A stretch of DNA of 64,000 nucleotides. Origin: Owenweeksia hongkongensis DSM 17368. GTDB lineage: Bacteria; Bacteroidota; Bacteroidia; Flavobacteriales; Schleiferiaceae. Of the stretch, positions 16,234 to 25,335 are shown piece after piece. The notes under the pieces were generated by a model. It was not told the DNA's origin and searched no databases. It worked only from the letters and a program-made list of their open reading frames with translations. The stretch is taken from assembly GCF_000236705.1 (NCBI RefSeq), contig NC_016599.1, positions 558,001 to 622,000 of the forward strand, read 5' to 3'. The position numbers were made by a program, and so were the translations under genes. Every line of letters begins with the position of its first letter. Position 1 is the first letter of the stretch.

Positions 16234-16539
16234 TTAACAAAAGGCTTCTCGTCTGCGCTCGAAGAGATATGAGATGCTACTAATTTGCTTTACTTTCTCC
16301 AGCACCTGATACACCGAAAAGCTACGTGCAAAGCGGAACATTTCTTTCCCTTCCTGTTTTAGAATTACCACCGGCAAAGTAAATACCATGGATTGGCCAG
16401 CCAGTTCGGATTCTTCTTCCACATCTACCACGCGTATTTTCACTTCCGGAAAGTTTTCATGTACCGCTTCCAAAAGCTTTGGCTTTAGCACTTGGCATAC
16501 GCCACAGGTTTTTCCGGTAAAATAGAGTAGCTCAATCAT
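16234..16539 (-). CDS. Thioredoxin-family protein
   Basis: 101 residues with no signal peptide. The active site is C12-G-V-C15 (YFTGKTCGVCQVLKP), followed by VKIRVVDVEEE and the cis-proline loop FTLPVVILKQEG. This is a small cytoplasmic thiol-disulfide protein. CGVC instead of CGPC implies an altered redox potential. It begins 8 bases after the stop of the DUF808 gene, so the two are probably co-transcribed. Confidence 0.88.
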   Translation of the reverse strand: MIELLYFTGKTCGVCQVLKPKLLEAVHENFPEVKIRVVDVEEESELAGQSMVFTLPVVILKQEGKEMFRFARSFSVYQVLEKVKQISSISYLFERRREAFC

Positions 16540-16547
16540 GCTAATAC

Positions 16548-17447
16548 TTACTGATGCGCGGCAGGCGTTTTCTTAAAGCTTTTAAATAGCTTTTTGCTTC
16601 CCTCAATAATGAGCAGCACCACGGCCCCGATAAGTAGTCCGGCTAAGAATTCGAAGACAATACCCGGAACGGGGATAAGCTCTTCCAGATGATGCATAAA
16701 GGAAAGGTTGTGCACAAAAATACCACCCGAAACCAGAAGCAGAGCTATGGTTCCAATTACCGAAAGGCTCTTAATCACTTTGGGTAGCGCATTTACCAGC
16801 ACTCGGCCCATCTTGTCTGAAAAGCTGTTATCCTCAGGGTTAATATTTATTAGCTTCAAGCCAAAATCGTCCATGCGTACAATTAAGGCAACAATGCCAT
16901 AAACACCCACCGTAGCCACAAGGGCAATTGCTGTCACCACCATTATTTGTACGGGCAAGGTTTCCTGAGCTACTGCGCCCAGGGCAATGATCACAATCTC
17001 TACAGAAAGTATAAAGTCAGTAATAATGGCGGATTTTACCTTTTTCTTTTCCAGCTCCAGTACTTCTTCTTTTGGAAGATCCGCTTTTACTTTTGGGCCG
17101 CTTTCATGGGCATGAGGAAAAAAGAACTCGTATATTTTTTCGGCTCCTTCATAGGCGAGGTAAAGTCCACCAATAGTCAGAATTACGGTAATAGCCGGAG
17201 GCAGCAGTGCACTGAGGCCAAAGGCAATGGGCAGGATGATAAGCTTATTGAGTAAAGAGCCTTTGGTGATAGCCCACAGCACAGGGATTTCACGCGAGGA
17301 CATAAAACCAGAAGCTTTTTCGGCATTTACTGCCAGGTCATCACCGAGTATGCCCGCTGTTTTTTTCCCGGCAACCTTAGTCATAGTTGCCACATCATCC
17401 ATTAGGGATGCAATATCATCGAGTAGTGCAAAAAATCCTGAAGCCAT
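16548..17447 (-). CDS. DUF808 family inner-membrane protein (YedI-like)
   Basis: 299 residues. The N-terminus GFFALLDDIASLMDDVATMTKVAGKKTAGILGDDLAVNA is the family signature. Five or six hydrophobic segments follow (about 65-100, 140-165, 170-195, 225-250, 255-285). The family is widespread and its function unknown. It is upstream of and close to the thioredoxin gene. Confidence 0.9.
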   Translation of the reverse strand: MASGFFALLDDIASLMDDVATMTKVAGKKTAGILGDDLAVNAEKASGFMSSREIPVLWAITKGSLLNKLIILPIAFGLSALLPPAITVILTIGGLYLAYEGAEKIYEFFFPHAHESGPKVKADLPKEEVLELEKKKVKSAIITDFILSVEIVIIALGAVAQETLPVQIMVVTAIALVATVGVYGIVALIVRMDDFGLKLININPEDNSFSDKMGRVLVNALPKVIKSLSVIGTIALLLVSGGIFVHNLSFMHHLEELIPVPGIVFEFLAGLLIGAVVLLIIEGSKKLFKSFKKTPAAHQ

Positions 17448-17585
17448 AGAGAAAGTTTAGCAGCAAATTAAAGGGAAATATTCAAAATTGGGGGAGTGTT
17501 TATAAATGCTGCGAATGTAAAAAGCAGGTGTGATCAAGTTAGAGCAAAATCAATTGATGTTTCCATAAACTTTTACCGAAGACGA

Positions 17586-17653
17586 TCATTCCGCACTTGA
17601 TGCGGAATCCCTTGTTAGATATCCTTGAGAGATTCCTGCTTTCGCAGGAATGA
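17586..17653. repeat. REP-like double hairpin element
   Basis: Two perfect hairpins sit side by side: ATTCCGCA-CTTGA-TGCGGAAT (17588-17608) and ATTCCTGC-TTTC-GCAGGAAT (17632-17651). The outermost bases also match: TCATTCC at the left end and GGAATGA at the right. This is the layout of intergenic REP/BIME-type repeats. A similar single hairpin (TTCCGCA-GGTA-TGCGGAA) occurs at 19451-19468, inside repeat copy B. Confidence 0.75.
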
Positions 17654-17714
17654 TAAGCATTTTGAAATAGGATTTTATACTTCAGTAAAATGGTGGATTT
17701 TTAATCCATGAAGC

Positions 17715-19103
17715 TTACTTTCCGATACAAAATTTACCGAAGATGTTTCCTAAGATATCCCTATCTGTCTCCACCTCGCCAATAATGCTTCCAAGGTGTT
17801 TCAGCGCTTCACGGATGTCCATCGCCAGAAAGTCTCCGCTGATATTATTTTCCATGCCTTGCTCCACGCGAAGTATATCTTCCAGGCTTTGCTGTAAAGC
17901 ACTAAAGTGACGGGCATTGGTTACTATGGTTTGGTTGCTGTTTAGCGCACCCAAGTTTATTTCACTGGTAAGGCGAGTTTCCAGTTCTTTAAGTCCGCGT
18001 TTTTGCAAAGCAGAAATAGGAATCAGGTTTTCTACATCACCCAGTTTTTCAAGAAGAGTAGCGTCTTCTATCAAATCCATTTTGTTGGCTAGCACCAAAA
18101 GTGTTTTGCCTTTGGTTTTTTCCTGTAGTTGGGCAATTTCATTGCGAATGAGTTCAACATTGTCTTGCAGGCTCTGAGCATTAAAGAGATACATTACAAT
18201 TCTACTTTGCTCAATCTTCTCAAAAGTCTTTTTGATACCGATGCTTTCCACCAGGTCTTCCGTTTCACGAATTCCGGCCGTATCTATAAATCTGAACTTT
18301 ACACCGCCAAGACTTATTTCATCTTCAATGGCATCGCGTGTGGTTCCGGCCACATCGGTTACGATGGCTTTTTCCTCATTCAGTAAGGCATTCAGTAGGG
18401 TAGACTTACCCGCATTAGGCGCACCAACTATAGCTACAGGCACTCCGTTTTTAATCACGTTTCCGGTATCAAAAGATTCCAGCAGACGTGAGATTACAGA
18501 CTTAATGCGAAGCAATAATTCACTTAGCTGGGTGCGGTCGGCAAACTCTACATCTTCTTCACCAAAATCAAGCTCTAACTCAATGAGTGAGGCAAAGTTG
18601 ATAAGCTCGGTACGCAGTCCTTTTATTTCATCAGAAAAGCCTCCACGCATTTGCTGCATGGCTACTTGGTGTGCCGCTTTGCTTTCAGATTCTATAAGAT
18701 CGGCCACCGCTTCTGCCTGGCTAAGATCCATTTTGCCAGCCGTAAAAGCACGCATGGTATATTCACCAGGGTCGGCCATACGGCAGCCATTTTTTAGCAA
18801 TAGGCGAATGATCTGCTCCTGAATGTACACGGAACCATGACAGCTGATTTCGGCTACATCTTCGCCAGTGTAGGAGTGAGGGCCTTTAAAAATACCGACC
18901 ATCACTTCATCAACGATGGTTTGGCCATCTACCATTTTGCCAAACACAAGCGAGTAAGGTTTGGCTTCACTAGGGTTGTGACGCGGGCTAAAAGCTTTAA
19001 AAGTCTTTTCAAGAATAGGGAAGGTGTCGCTTCCCGAAATCCTAATCATAGCAATAGCGCCCATGCCCTGTGGGGTAGAAAGCGCACAAATTGTATCGTC
19101 CAT
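17715..19103 (-). CDS. mnmE: tRNA modification GTPase MnmE (TrmE)
   Basis: 462 residues from MDDTICALSTPQGMGAIA; an ATG two codons further upstream is possible. The N-terminal folate-binding domain (1-120, with GPHSYTGEDVAEISCHG), helical domain and inserted G domain are complete. G motifs visible are GAPNAGKST (P-loop), TDVAGTTRD (switch), DTAG and NKMD. The C-terminus ends FCIGK with the catalytic cysteine. With MnmG it makes 5-carboxymethylaminomethyl uridine at the tRNA wobble position. It is monocistronic here; mnmG is not in the window. Confidence 0.97.
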   Translation of the reverse strand: MDDTICALSTPQGMGAIAMIRISGSDTFPILEKTFKAFSPRHNPSEAKPYSLVFGKMVDGQTIVDEVMVGIFKGPHSYTGEDVAEISCHGSVYIQEQIIRLLLKNGCRMADPGEYTMRAFTAGKMDLSQAEAVADLIESESKAAHQVAMQQMRGGFSDEIKGLRTELINFASLIELELDFGEEDVEFADRTQLSELLLRIKSVISRLLESFDTGNVIKNGVPVAIVGAPNAGKSTLLNALLNEEKAIVTDVAGTTRDAIEDEISLGGVKFRFIDTAGIRETEDLVESIGIKKTFEKIEQSRIVMYLFNAQSLQDNVELIRNEIAQLQEKTKGKTLLVLANKMDLIEDATLLEKLGDVENLIPISALQKRGLKELETRLTSEINLGALNSNQTIVTNARHFSALQQSLEDILRVEQGMENNISGDFLAMDIREALKHLGSIIGEVETDRDILGNIFGKFCIGK

Positions 19104-19109
19104 TCGCAT

Positions 19110-19682
19110 GGTGGCGAAATTAGAGAATCTGTAAATAGTAGTGGATGGTTCTTGAGATGTTCTTTTTGTTTTAAGTCAAAGATGAATATCAATTTTTTCC
19201 TCAAGCCTCAGGGTTTACTCTTTTAACTTTTCTGCGAACGGAAAACCGCTGTTTATTCTAGATTTCATGCTCATCCCTCATGTTTTGTCGAAATTCTGCG
19301 AGATAGGCAGAAATGCAGTTTTATTCGAGTGCCAGCTAGCTTTGATAAAAGTTTCCCGGCCACACGAAGGGTCTGTTCTTTCAGATAGGCCTTTCAGCTT
19401 TTCTGTAGAAAGCCAAATGAAGTGAAGCGTAAAAATTTAGGTTGTTTGAGTTCCGCAGGTATGCGGAATGAGTTTCTAAATTTTAGCGAAACGAAATGTA
19501 GGCTTCAAGGAAAAGATGAGGAGCCTAGGACTTTTTGCTTACTTTTTTGACTCGAGAAAAAAGTAAAAAATAAACTTTGCTAAAGTCGCAAGGCTCTTCC
19601 TTTTTCCATAATGCGAGACGCAAAAAATTAAACCTTATAAATCATGTACAGATTTAAAGAACCTAAAAATGGAAACACATCT
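19110..19682. other. Long gene-free stretch containing repeat copy B
   Basis: About 570 bases between mnmE and the Usp gene with no credible ORF. Most of it (19263-19575) is a copy of the dispersed repeat. The right end (19575-19680) is simple AT-rich spacer. Confidence 0.7.
19263..19575 (+). repeat. Dispersed non-coding repeat, copy B
   Basis: The left half matches copy A at 8505-8640 in the same block order. The right half contains AAATTTAGGTTGTTTGAG...GAGTTTCTAAATTT (a long imperfect inverted repeat around 19432-19482) with the hairpin TTCCGCA/TGCGGAA in its loop. It then has TTTTTGCTTACTTTTTT-GACTCGAG-AAAAAAGTAAAAAA, a terminal near-palindrome. This suggests a structured element with a defined right end. 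Confidence 0.65.
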
Positions 19683-20477
19683 CTATTCAGCAATACACAA
19701 AACCGGGATGCCCTTTGGATTAAGAATAAGATTAGTTTTATCTACATTTCCGAAGTACTGATTTTCCTCTGAATTTTTTGACATAATAGCCAGTAAGTCA
19801 AAACTTTTGTCCTCAGCATAAGCGATGATATCTTTGGAGTAACCTACTGAATACACCTTGCTATCCTGAAGTGTGGAAATGAATCTCACCCCTTCTTTGG
19901 TAAAGGTTGTTTTGGTGAGTTCTAGGTTGTGGGCAATATTATCGGGTAGCGAATCATCGCCTTTAAAAAGGCAAAACACATCTACTCTAGCATCCCAGCT
20001 CTTTGCCCAGTATGCGGTCTGGTCAATCTTTACATTAAAATCGTGATGTGGTGCCAGCGGAAATAGAATACTCTTAGTTTTTGATGGAGGGGCAGGAGTG
20101 TGATCTTGCACCACCAATGCTGATATTCCAAGGCTTTGTACTAAGATAAGCACATTGGCACCAAATAAGGTTTGAAAAATTCCCTTTACCCCATGGGTAC
20201 CGATTACCACAAAATCGGCCTGGTTACGCTGTAGTAGTGTGGGAATTTTTTTCAGGTAATTTCCATCCCCCAGAGACACGGTATATGGAACATTTTGATC
20301 CTCAATACCTGAGAAGTCAATGAGTCTGTTTTCTATTTCTTCCTGATTATCAGATTTACTAGCTTCAATGTGAACAAGATTTACTTTGGCACCTTCATGC
20401 TTTGCAATCCAAGCTGCATATTGAACAGCTTTTTTGGAGGTTTCGGTAAAGTCTATTAAGGCTGAAATTACTTTCAT
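19683..20477 (-). CDS. Universal stress protein, tandem Usp domains
   Basis: 264 residues from MKVISALIDFTETSKKAV; the upstream extension (11 codons) is unlikely. The first Usp domain (1-140) has the start KVISALIDF, and VVIGTHGVKGIFQTLFGANVLILVQ near its end matches the GxxG ATP-loop region, although the canonical G-2X-G-9X-G(S/T) motif is degenerate. The second domain (about 145-264) keeps the fold but lacks the loop. Such proteins are induced by starvation and stress. It is monocistronic. Confidence 0.87.
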   Translation of the reverse strand: MKVISALIDFTETSKKAVQYAAWIAKHEGAKVNLVHIEASKSDNQEEIENRLIDFSGIEDQNVPYTVSLGDGNYLKKIPTLLQRNQADFVVIGTHGVKGIFQTLFGANVLILVQSLGISALVVQDHTPAPPSKTKSILFPLAPHHDFNVKIDQTAYWAKSWDARVDVFCLFKGDDSLPDNIAHNLELTKTTFTKEGVRFISTLQDSKVYSVGYSKDIIAYAEDKSFDLLAIMSKNSEENQYFGNVDKTNLILNPKGIPVLCIAE

Positions 20478-20771
20478 AGGTTTAGATTGGTTCGTGTGGT
20501 TAAAGCACACAATTTAGCATAAGTATTTTATTTATTCAATGTGCATAGCGGCTATTCTGTCGATATGAGTTCGTTTTGACTTTACTGTTGTTTGTTTTGA
20601 GTTTGAGAAGAGCTTAATAGTTTGCGCGCCATCGATATTGCATTAATGAGGCATTTTAGGATTTTTCTATCAGCCTAATATTATAATAACTCATACTCTG
20701 GGATGCTAGTATTACTGATTCTTAGCAAAAGCCTCTGTTTCTACTCGATGTGTTGATTGTAGAGTAAATAG

Positions 20772-22541
20772 TTAGGTTTTAAATGAAACAAACCACATTT
20801 CTATTTCTCCCTTGCCTTTGACTTCTATCTTACCACGACCTTCAAAGGTGAATTGAGGATCATCTTTTAAGAGTTCATAGGTGGCTTTACTGATGTTTAC
20901 TTTGCCGATTTCTCCATGGTTTTCCATTCGGCTGGCCGTATTTACAGTGTCTCCCCAAATGTCGTATTGAAATTTCTTAATACCTACAATACCCGCAACC
21001 ACTGGCCCTGTGTGAATGCCTACGCGCATTTCGAATGCGGGTTTTCCAGCCGCATCCATTTCGGTTTTACGCTGGATAATGAAAGCCTGCATTTCGAGTG
21101 CAGCCTGCACCGTATTTTTTACCGAATCATTAGTGGGGATGGGGATACCTCCAGCGGCCATGTAGGAATCACCTATGGTTTTAATTTTTTCTATGTTGTA
21201 CTTTTCAATAATGTAGTCAAAAGCCTCGAAGCAGTGGTTGATTTCGTACACCAACTCTGCTGCGCTTAGTTTGGCACTTTGCCGGGTAAACTCTACAAAG
21301 TCGGTAAACATGACGGAAATCTTTTTAAAATCTTGAGCCCGGGCCCGTCCAGTTTCTTTTAGCTCCTCGGCTATTTCTTGGGGCAGGATGTTTCGCAACA
21401 ATAAATCACTCCGTTTGCGCTCCTTGGCTATTCGATTGCGCTGAAATACTACTGAAACCGCAAATACCATCACAAGAAAAAATCCACCTATCAAACCGTT
21501 GCGCTGCCTGGTTCTGTTTTTATTTTGGGTATCTAGATAAAGTATTCGTTGCTCTTTAAGCTCTGATTGAAACTTTTGCTCCATTTCAGCAAATGCCCTT
21601 ATTTTTTGCTTATTGTATAGACTGTCTTTTATCAACATAGATTGCCAAAGTTCATCATACCCTCGCTGGAAAGAATCGTTGCTGTAATGAAAGAGGGCGC
21701 TATTTTGTTTTGCCATTTGCATAGCATTTAGATTACCTTTTAGCGAAGCGTAGTAAAATGCTGAATCTAAATAAAAAGCGGTTTGTTGATTATTTTCTGA
21801 AACACCAGCAAGGTTGTTGAAAATACTGCTCACCTGTATGTACGCTTCTCGTTTTTGGGCTACTTTTAGTGCTTTCCTAAAATAGGTTTCGGCCTCAGTA
21901 TATATACCACGCACCGCGTAGGCATAGCCCAGATCATTAAGAGCGCCTTGTTGGTGTTTTAGATCATCTTCATTTACTGCTAATTCATAAGCCAGACTTA
22001 AGTAATGCACTGTGCTATCTAGATTATCAAACAAAAAGCCTTTACTAAGGTAAAGCTCCATTAAAACTGTTTTGTTGGGAAATCTGTCATTCCAGCTTTC
22101 GAAGCCTTTATGAATATATGCAAAAGCTTTATTGCTAAGCTCCATATTCATATAGGTACGCGCATAGGCCAGATAAATTTCTGGAAGCAAATGGTCCTCT
22201 TTACAAATACCAGATTGATATTTATTGAAAACATTGTTTACCGTACTTAGCGCACCATTATCATCTCGGGCCGCACTTTGATAATGGCTTTTGCGAATGC
22301 CGATCTCTATCCAGTTGCAAGGTTCGTCTCGCTTTTCAAACAATAGCAATAGTGAATCCCCTACAATAATTTGGGATTTAAAGTTGGCATTTTCTTCAGT
22401 CTTATAGGAGTTTATCACGCTATCAGACCAATACGAATCGTATTGAGCAGATGTGTTGACTAAAAGTAAGCCAAAGACAATTGAGCTAACAAAATATTTA
22501 GGAATAACAGATAGCAACTGTGGCACGTTTTTAATCATCAA
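20772..22541 (-). CDS. TPR-containing class III adenylate cyclase, copy A
   Basis: 589 residues. Order: signal peptide (1-32), periplasmic TPR-like helical repeats (about 100-310; e.g. LNDLGYAYAVRGIYTEAETYFRKAL), a coiled stretch, one membrane helix (about 348-367), then a cytoplasmic cyclase homology domain (about 400-589). Catalytic features are complete: metal Asp in MFTDFVEFT and GDSYMAAGG, the Lys of EKIKTIGD, the adenine-specifying Asp of QYDIWGDTVNTASRME, and the Asn and Arg in the same block. It should make cAMP in response to something sensed outside the inner membrane. Its start overlaps the beta-trefoil gene by 11 bases, and it is paralogous to copy B. Confidence 0.92.
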   Translation of the reverse strand: MMIKNVPQLLSVIPKYFVSSIVFGLLLVNTSAQYDSYWSDSVINSYKTEENANFKSQIIVGDSLLLLFEKRDEPCNWIEIGIRKSHYQSAARDDNGALSTVNNVFNKYQSGICKEDHLLPEIYLAYARTYMNMELSNKAFAYIHKGFESWNDRFPNKTVLMELYLSKGFLFDNLDSTVHYLSLAYELAVNEDDLKHQQGALNDLGYAYAVRGIYTEAETYFRKALKVAQKREAYIQVSSIFNNLAGVSENNQQTAFYLDSAFYYASLKGNLNAMQMAKQNSALFHYSNDSFQRGYDELWQSMLIKDSLYNKQKIRAFAEMEQKFQSELKEQRILYLDTQNKNRTRQRNGLIGGFFLVMVFAVSVVFQRNRIAKERKRSDLLLRNILPQEIAEELKETGRARAQDFKKISVMFTDFVEFTRQSAKLSAAELVYEINHCFEAFDYIIEKYNIEKIKTIGDSYMAAGGIPIPTNDSVKNTVQAALEMQAFIIQRKTEMDAAGKPAFEMRVGIHTGPVVAGIVGIKKFQYDIWGDTVNTASRMENHGEIGKVNISKATYELLKDDPQFTFEGRGKIEVKGKGEIEMWFVSFKT

Positions 22542-23421
22542 CCAGTCCCGTACCTGATTTGGCGAACTTCCATTTTTGCTTAGACTTGTTTGTTTTTTCA
22601 GCGTTCAGTTTTAGTTGGTCTAAATCGTTTTGCAGCCAGCCAATATTTTCGCCACTTGCTGTAGTACATTGAGCTGTGATGTTACCAAATCCATCATCCT
22701 CAAGACGCCACCTATTGTCGCCCGGTTCTTCGGAAAGAGTAACATTCTCACCGGCACCTGTACCTACTAAATACATTGAACCACCGAATTGCAGGGTAGC
22801 TCCACTCAATACACCATTTACTGGAGATGAACCATCGGGTGAAGAAATGCTTAACTGAATATTGGGACTTTCAGCAACGATTAACTTAAGGGTAGCACTA
22901 GTACCTCCACCAGGCACCACTGCTTTAAGGTCTTGCTGGCTAATAAGTTTAATAGGTGTATCTATTAGTACAGTGGTTGAGGTGGATAGCATTCTCCAGT
23001 TTTTTTCGGTGGGAGCTTCCTCATTTACTTGTAAGAGTAGGGGGTTAATGGAGACCAAAAGGTACAGCCCTGTATCAACTCTTTCTGAATCCAGCAGTAG
23101 AATCTTTTGGTACGGAAACCCGTTTTCATCAATTAAATCTAGGATGCACCATCGCGAGGCATGGTCTTCTTCTGTGGTGATTTGAAGTGGAGAGCCTGCA
23201 GCTATATCTTGAATATATAAATAGGCAGTTTGGTTGCCTATTTTGCATAGGAGCTTGGTGCAAGCAGGTGGACCGTATAGCTTCCAGCATTGATTAGTAT
23301 ATGTGGGTTGATAAGTTAAGTTAATGCCTGTCATATTTAACTCTGACCCTGAAATGGTAAGGCCAACGTCTGACAAATCAGCACATGTAAATATGTACTC
23401 TGCACCGTTTTGAATATTCAT
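22531..23421 (-). CDS. Predicted beta-trefoil (ricin-like) protein of unknown function
   Basis: 296 residues, no signal peptide or membrane segment. Trp-containing strand ends recur at regular spacing (QCWKLYG, SRWCILDL, KNWRMLS, NRWRLEDD, QKWKFAKSG), as in two tandem beta-trefoil domains. The fold is inferred from this periodicity; no exact QxW motif is present. Such domains often bind sugars or act as protein-protein modules. It sits between two cyclase genes, 52 bases after copy B and overlapping copy A by 11 bases, which argues for a shared function. Confidence 0.6.
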   Translation of the reverse strand: MNIQNGAEYIFTCADLSDVGLTISGSELNMTGINLTYQPTYTNQCWKLYGPPACTKLLCKIGNQTAYLYIQDIAAGSPLQITTEEDHASRWCILDLIDENGFPYQKILLLDSERVDTGLYLLVSINPLLLQVNEEAPTEKNWRMLSTSTTVLIDTPIKLISQQDLKAVVPGGGTSATLKLIVAESPNIQLSISSPDGSSPVNGVLSGATLQFGGSMYLVGTGAGENVTLSEEPGDNRWRLEDDGFGNITAQCTTASGENIGWLQNDLDQLKLNAEKTNKSKQKWKFAKSGTGLVDD

Positions 23422-23473
23422 TTTAGTAAGGTTTGGTTTATACGCTAATTTAAGTATTTAGTTTTTAGCTTTC

Positions 23474-25294
23474 TTAAAACCGATTGGAAACAAACCACAT
23501 TTCAATTTCACCCTTGCCTTTTGCTTCAATCTTTCCACGACTTTCAAAGGTGAATTGAGGATCATCTTTTAAGAGCTCATAGGTAGCTTTACTGATGTTT
23601 ACTCTGCCGATTTCTCCATGGTTTTCCATTCGGCTAGCCGTATTTACAGTATCTCCCCAAATGTCGTATTGAAACTTTTTAACACCCACAATACCCGCCA
23701 CTACTGGGCCTGTGTGAATACCCACACGCATTTCAAAAGCGGGTTTTCCCTTGGCAGCATGTTCAGCCTTTCTTTTTGTTACAAAAGTCTGCATGGCTAG
23801 TGCTGCTCGCACTGTATTCTTTACTGAGTGCTTGGTTGGAACAGGCAAGCCTCCAGCCGCCATATAGGCGTCACCAATGGTTTTTATTTTTTCAATGTTG
23901 TATTTTTCTACAATAGAATCAAAAGCCTCAAAGCAGGTGTTGACTTCCGAAACGAGCTCTCCCGCAGTAAGTTTGGCTGAGGCTTCTGTAAAACCTTTAA
24001 AATCTGTAAAGAGGATTGAAACCATGTCAAAGTTCCTGGCTTCAGCTTTTCCATTCTCCTTTAGTTCCTGAGCAATTTCTTCAGGAAGAATGTTGAGTAA
24101 CAGGTTGTCTGATCTGTCTCTCTCAAGTGATATTTTAGTTCGCTGCCTGAAGAAGATAAAGGCAAATATTCCTACCAGTACAAACCCTAAAAAAAGGAGA
24201 TTTCGGATAAGTTTTTGCCGTTCTATTTCCTTTTCTGCAAGTCTGTCTTTTAGTTCTTGCTGGGCTTTTTGGGTTCTAAGCTTTTGCTGAAATTCATATT
24301 GGCCACTCATTTCAGTAACACGCTGTACTACTTGCTGACTGGAAATAGAGTCATTCAATAACTTCAAAGCCTCCAAATAAAAATAGGCACTGTCCATTTT
24401 TCCAATTGCATAAAATGCCTGATACAAAGAAGCTTCGGCTTCACGCAGATAAACGGTATTGGCCCCTCGTCCAAGAGAGAGATTATAGGCCTTTTTACCG
24501 AATTGAATCGCTTTTTTGTAATGCTGTAATTGTAAATGTGCTGTAGACAGAAAAGCAAAAATTGGAGCAAAGCCTTCTTCAGAAATGGTTTCTTTATGTT
24601 CAATTAGAACAGCTTCCAAAATTTCAACAGCTCTTTCATTTTCTCCTTTATTCGAATACATTTTGCCCTTAAAGGCTTGTATCTGTAAATGAAATACATT
24701 GTCCGTCTGTTCAATCTCATTTACTGCGAGATCAAACATTTCTTCGGCCTTTTCAAATTCCTTGAGTTCAGAAAAAGAAAGGGCCAATAGGTAATGAGCA
24801 AGGCCCCGCATGCGAGTATTTTCGGTTTGAGTATTTAGGATATTCTCAAAATAATTAATGGCCGTCTCAAAGTTTCGGATGTCAAAATTGAGCACACCCA
24901 GTTGCAGGTTACACCGAACAATTCCCTCTATATCATTAAGGTTGGTGAAAAGTTCCAGGCTTTCTAGAAATAATTTGGTGGGCACATCCCTGGGGCCAAC
25001 CTGACGAAATTCAATGATACCCAAATTCAGCAAAGCCTGAGCTTCTAGCTTTTTTTCTCCAAGCTTTTGAGCGCATTGTAAGGCCTTTCTAAGTTTAGGG
25101 GAAGCTGAACCCTGCTGCGACTGATTTATGAGCTCTGTTACAGCTTTTATATCATTCTCAACCTGGGCAAGGGAGCAAGTGTACTCTGAAGGAGTGCTTT
25201 GTGAATGCACCTTTAAAGTAGAAAGTGTCAAAAACACAATCCATAAAGGTAGTGCCAGCCTCAACGATATACAGAAATTAAAGAGCACATTCAT
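23474..25294 (-). CDS. TPR-containing class III adenylate cyclase, copy B
   Basis: 606 residues. A signal peptide (about 1-31, ending VHSQ) is followed by six or so TPR-like repeats (about 60-320; e.g. AINYFENIL, AEEMFDLAV, ALNLGIIEF), a coiled coil rich in Gln/Lys/Glu, one membrane helix (about 365-383) and a cyclase domain (about 415-606). All catalytic residues are present (LFTDFKGFT, GDAYMAAGG, EKIKTIGD, QYDIWGDTVNTASRME). The cyclase domains of copies A and B are far more alike than their sensor halves, so the output module is conserved or homogenised while the sensor has diverged. Confidence 0.92.
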   Translation of the reverse strand: MNVLFNFCISLRLALPLWIVFLTLSTLKVHSQSTPSEYTCSLAQVENDIKAVTELINQSQQGSASPKLRKALQCAQKLGEKKLEAQALLNLGIIEFRQVGPRDVPTKLFLESLELFTNLNDIEGIVRCNLQLGVLNFDIRNFETAINYFENILNTQTENTRMRGLAHYLLALSFSELKEFEKAEEMFDLAVNEIEQTDNVFHLQIQAFKGKMYSNKGENERAVEILEAVLIEHKETISEEGFAPIFAFLSTAHLQLQHYKKAIQFGKKAYNLSLGRGANTVYLREAEASLYQAFYAIGKMDSAYFYLEALKLLNDSISSQQVVQRVTEMSGQYEFQQKLRTQKAQQELKDRLAEKEIERQKLIRNLLFLGFVLVGIFAFIFFRQRTKISLERDRSDNLLLNILPEEIAQELKENGKAEARNFDMVSILFTDFKGFTEASAKLTAGELVSEVNTCFEAFDSIVEKYNIEKIKTIGDAYMAAGGLPVPTKHSVKNTVRAALAMQTFVTKRKAEHAAKGKPAFEMRVGIHTGPVVAGIVGVKKFQYDIWGDTVNTASRMENHGEIGRVNISKATYELLKDDPQFTFESRGKIEAKGKGEIEMWFVSNRF

Positions 25295-25335
25295 ATTTCC
25301 AAATATCTATTGAGTATTAACTTTATAAATTATGT

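Noticed and set aside
16050-16283. 77-codon frame on the plus strand upstream of the TIR gene
   Set aside because: It overlaps the thioredoxin gene, lies in AT-rich promoter-like DNA and resembles no protein.
18232-18822. 196-codon frame antisense to mnmE
   Set aside because: Ser/Arg-rich reverse image of mnmE with no domain.
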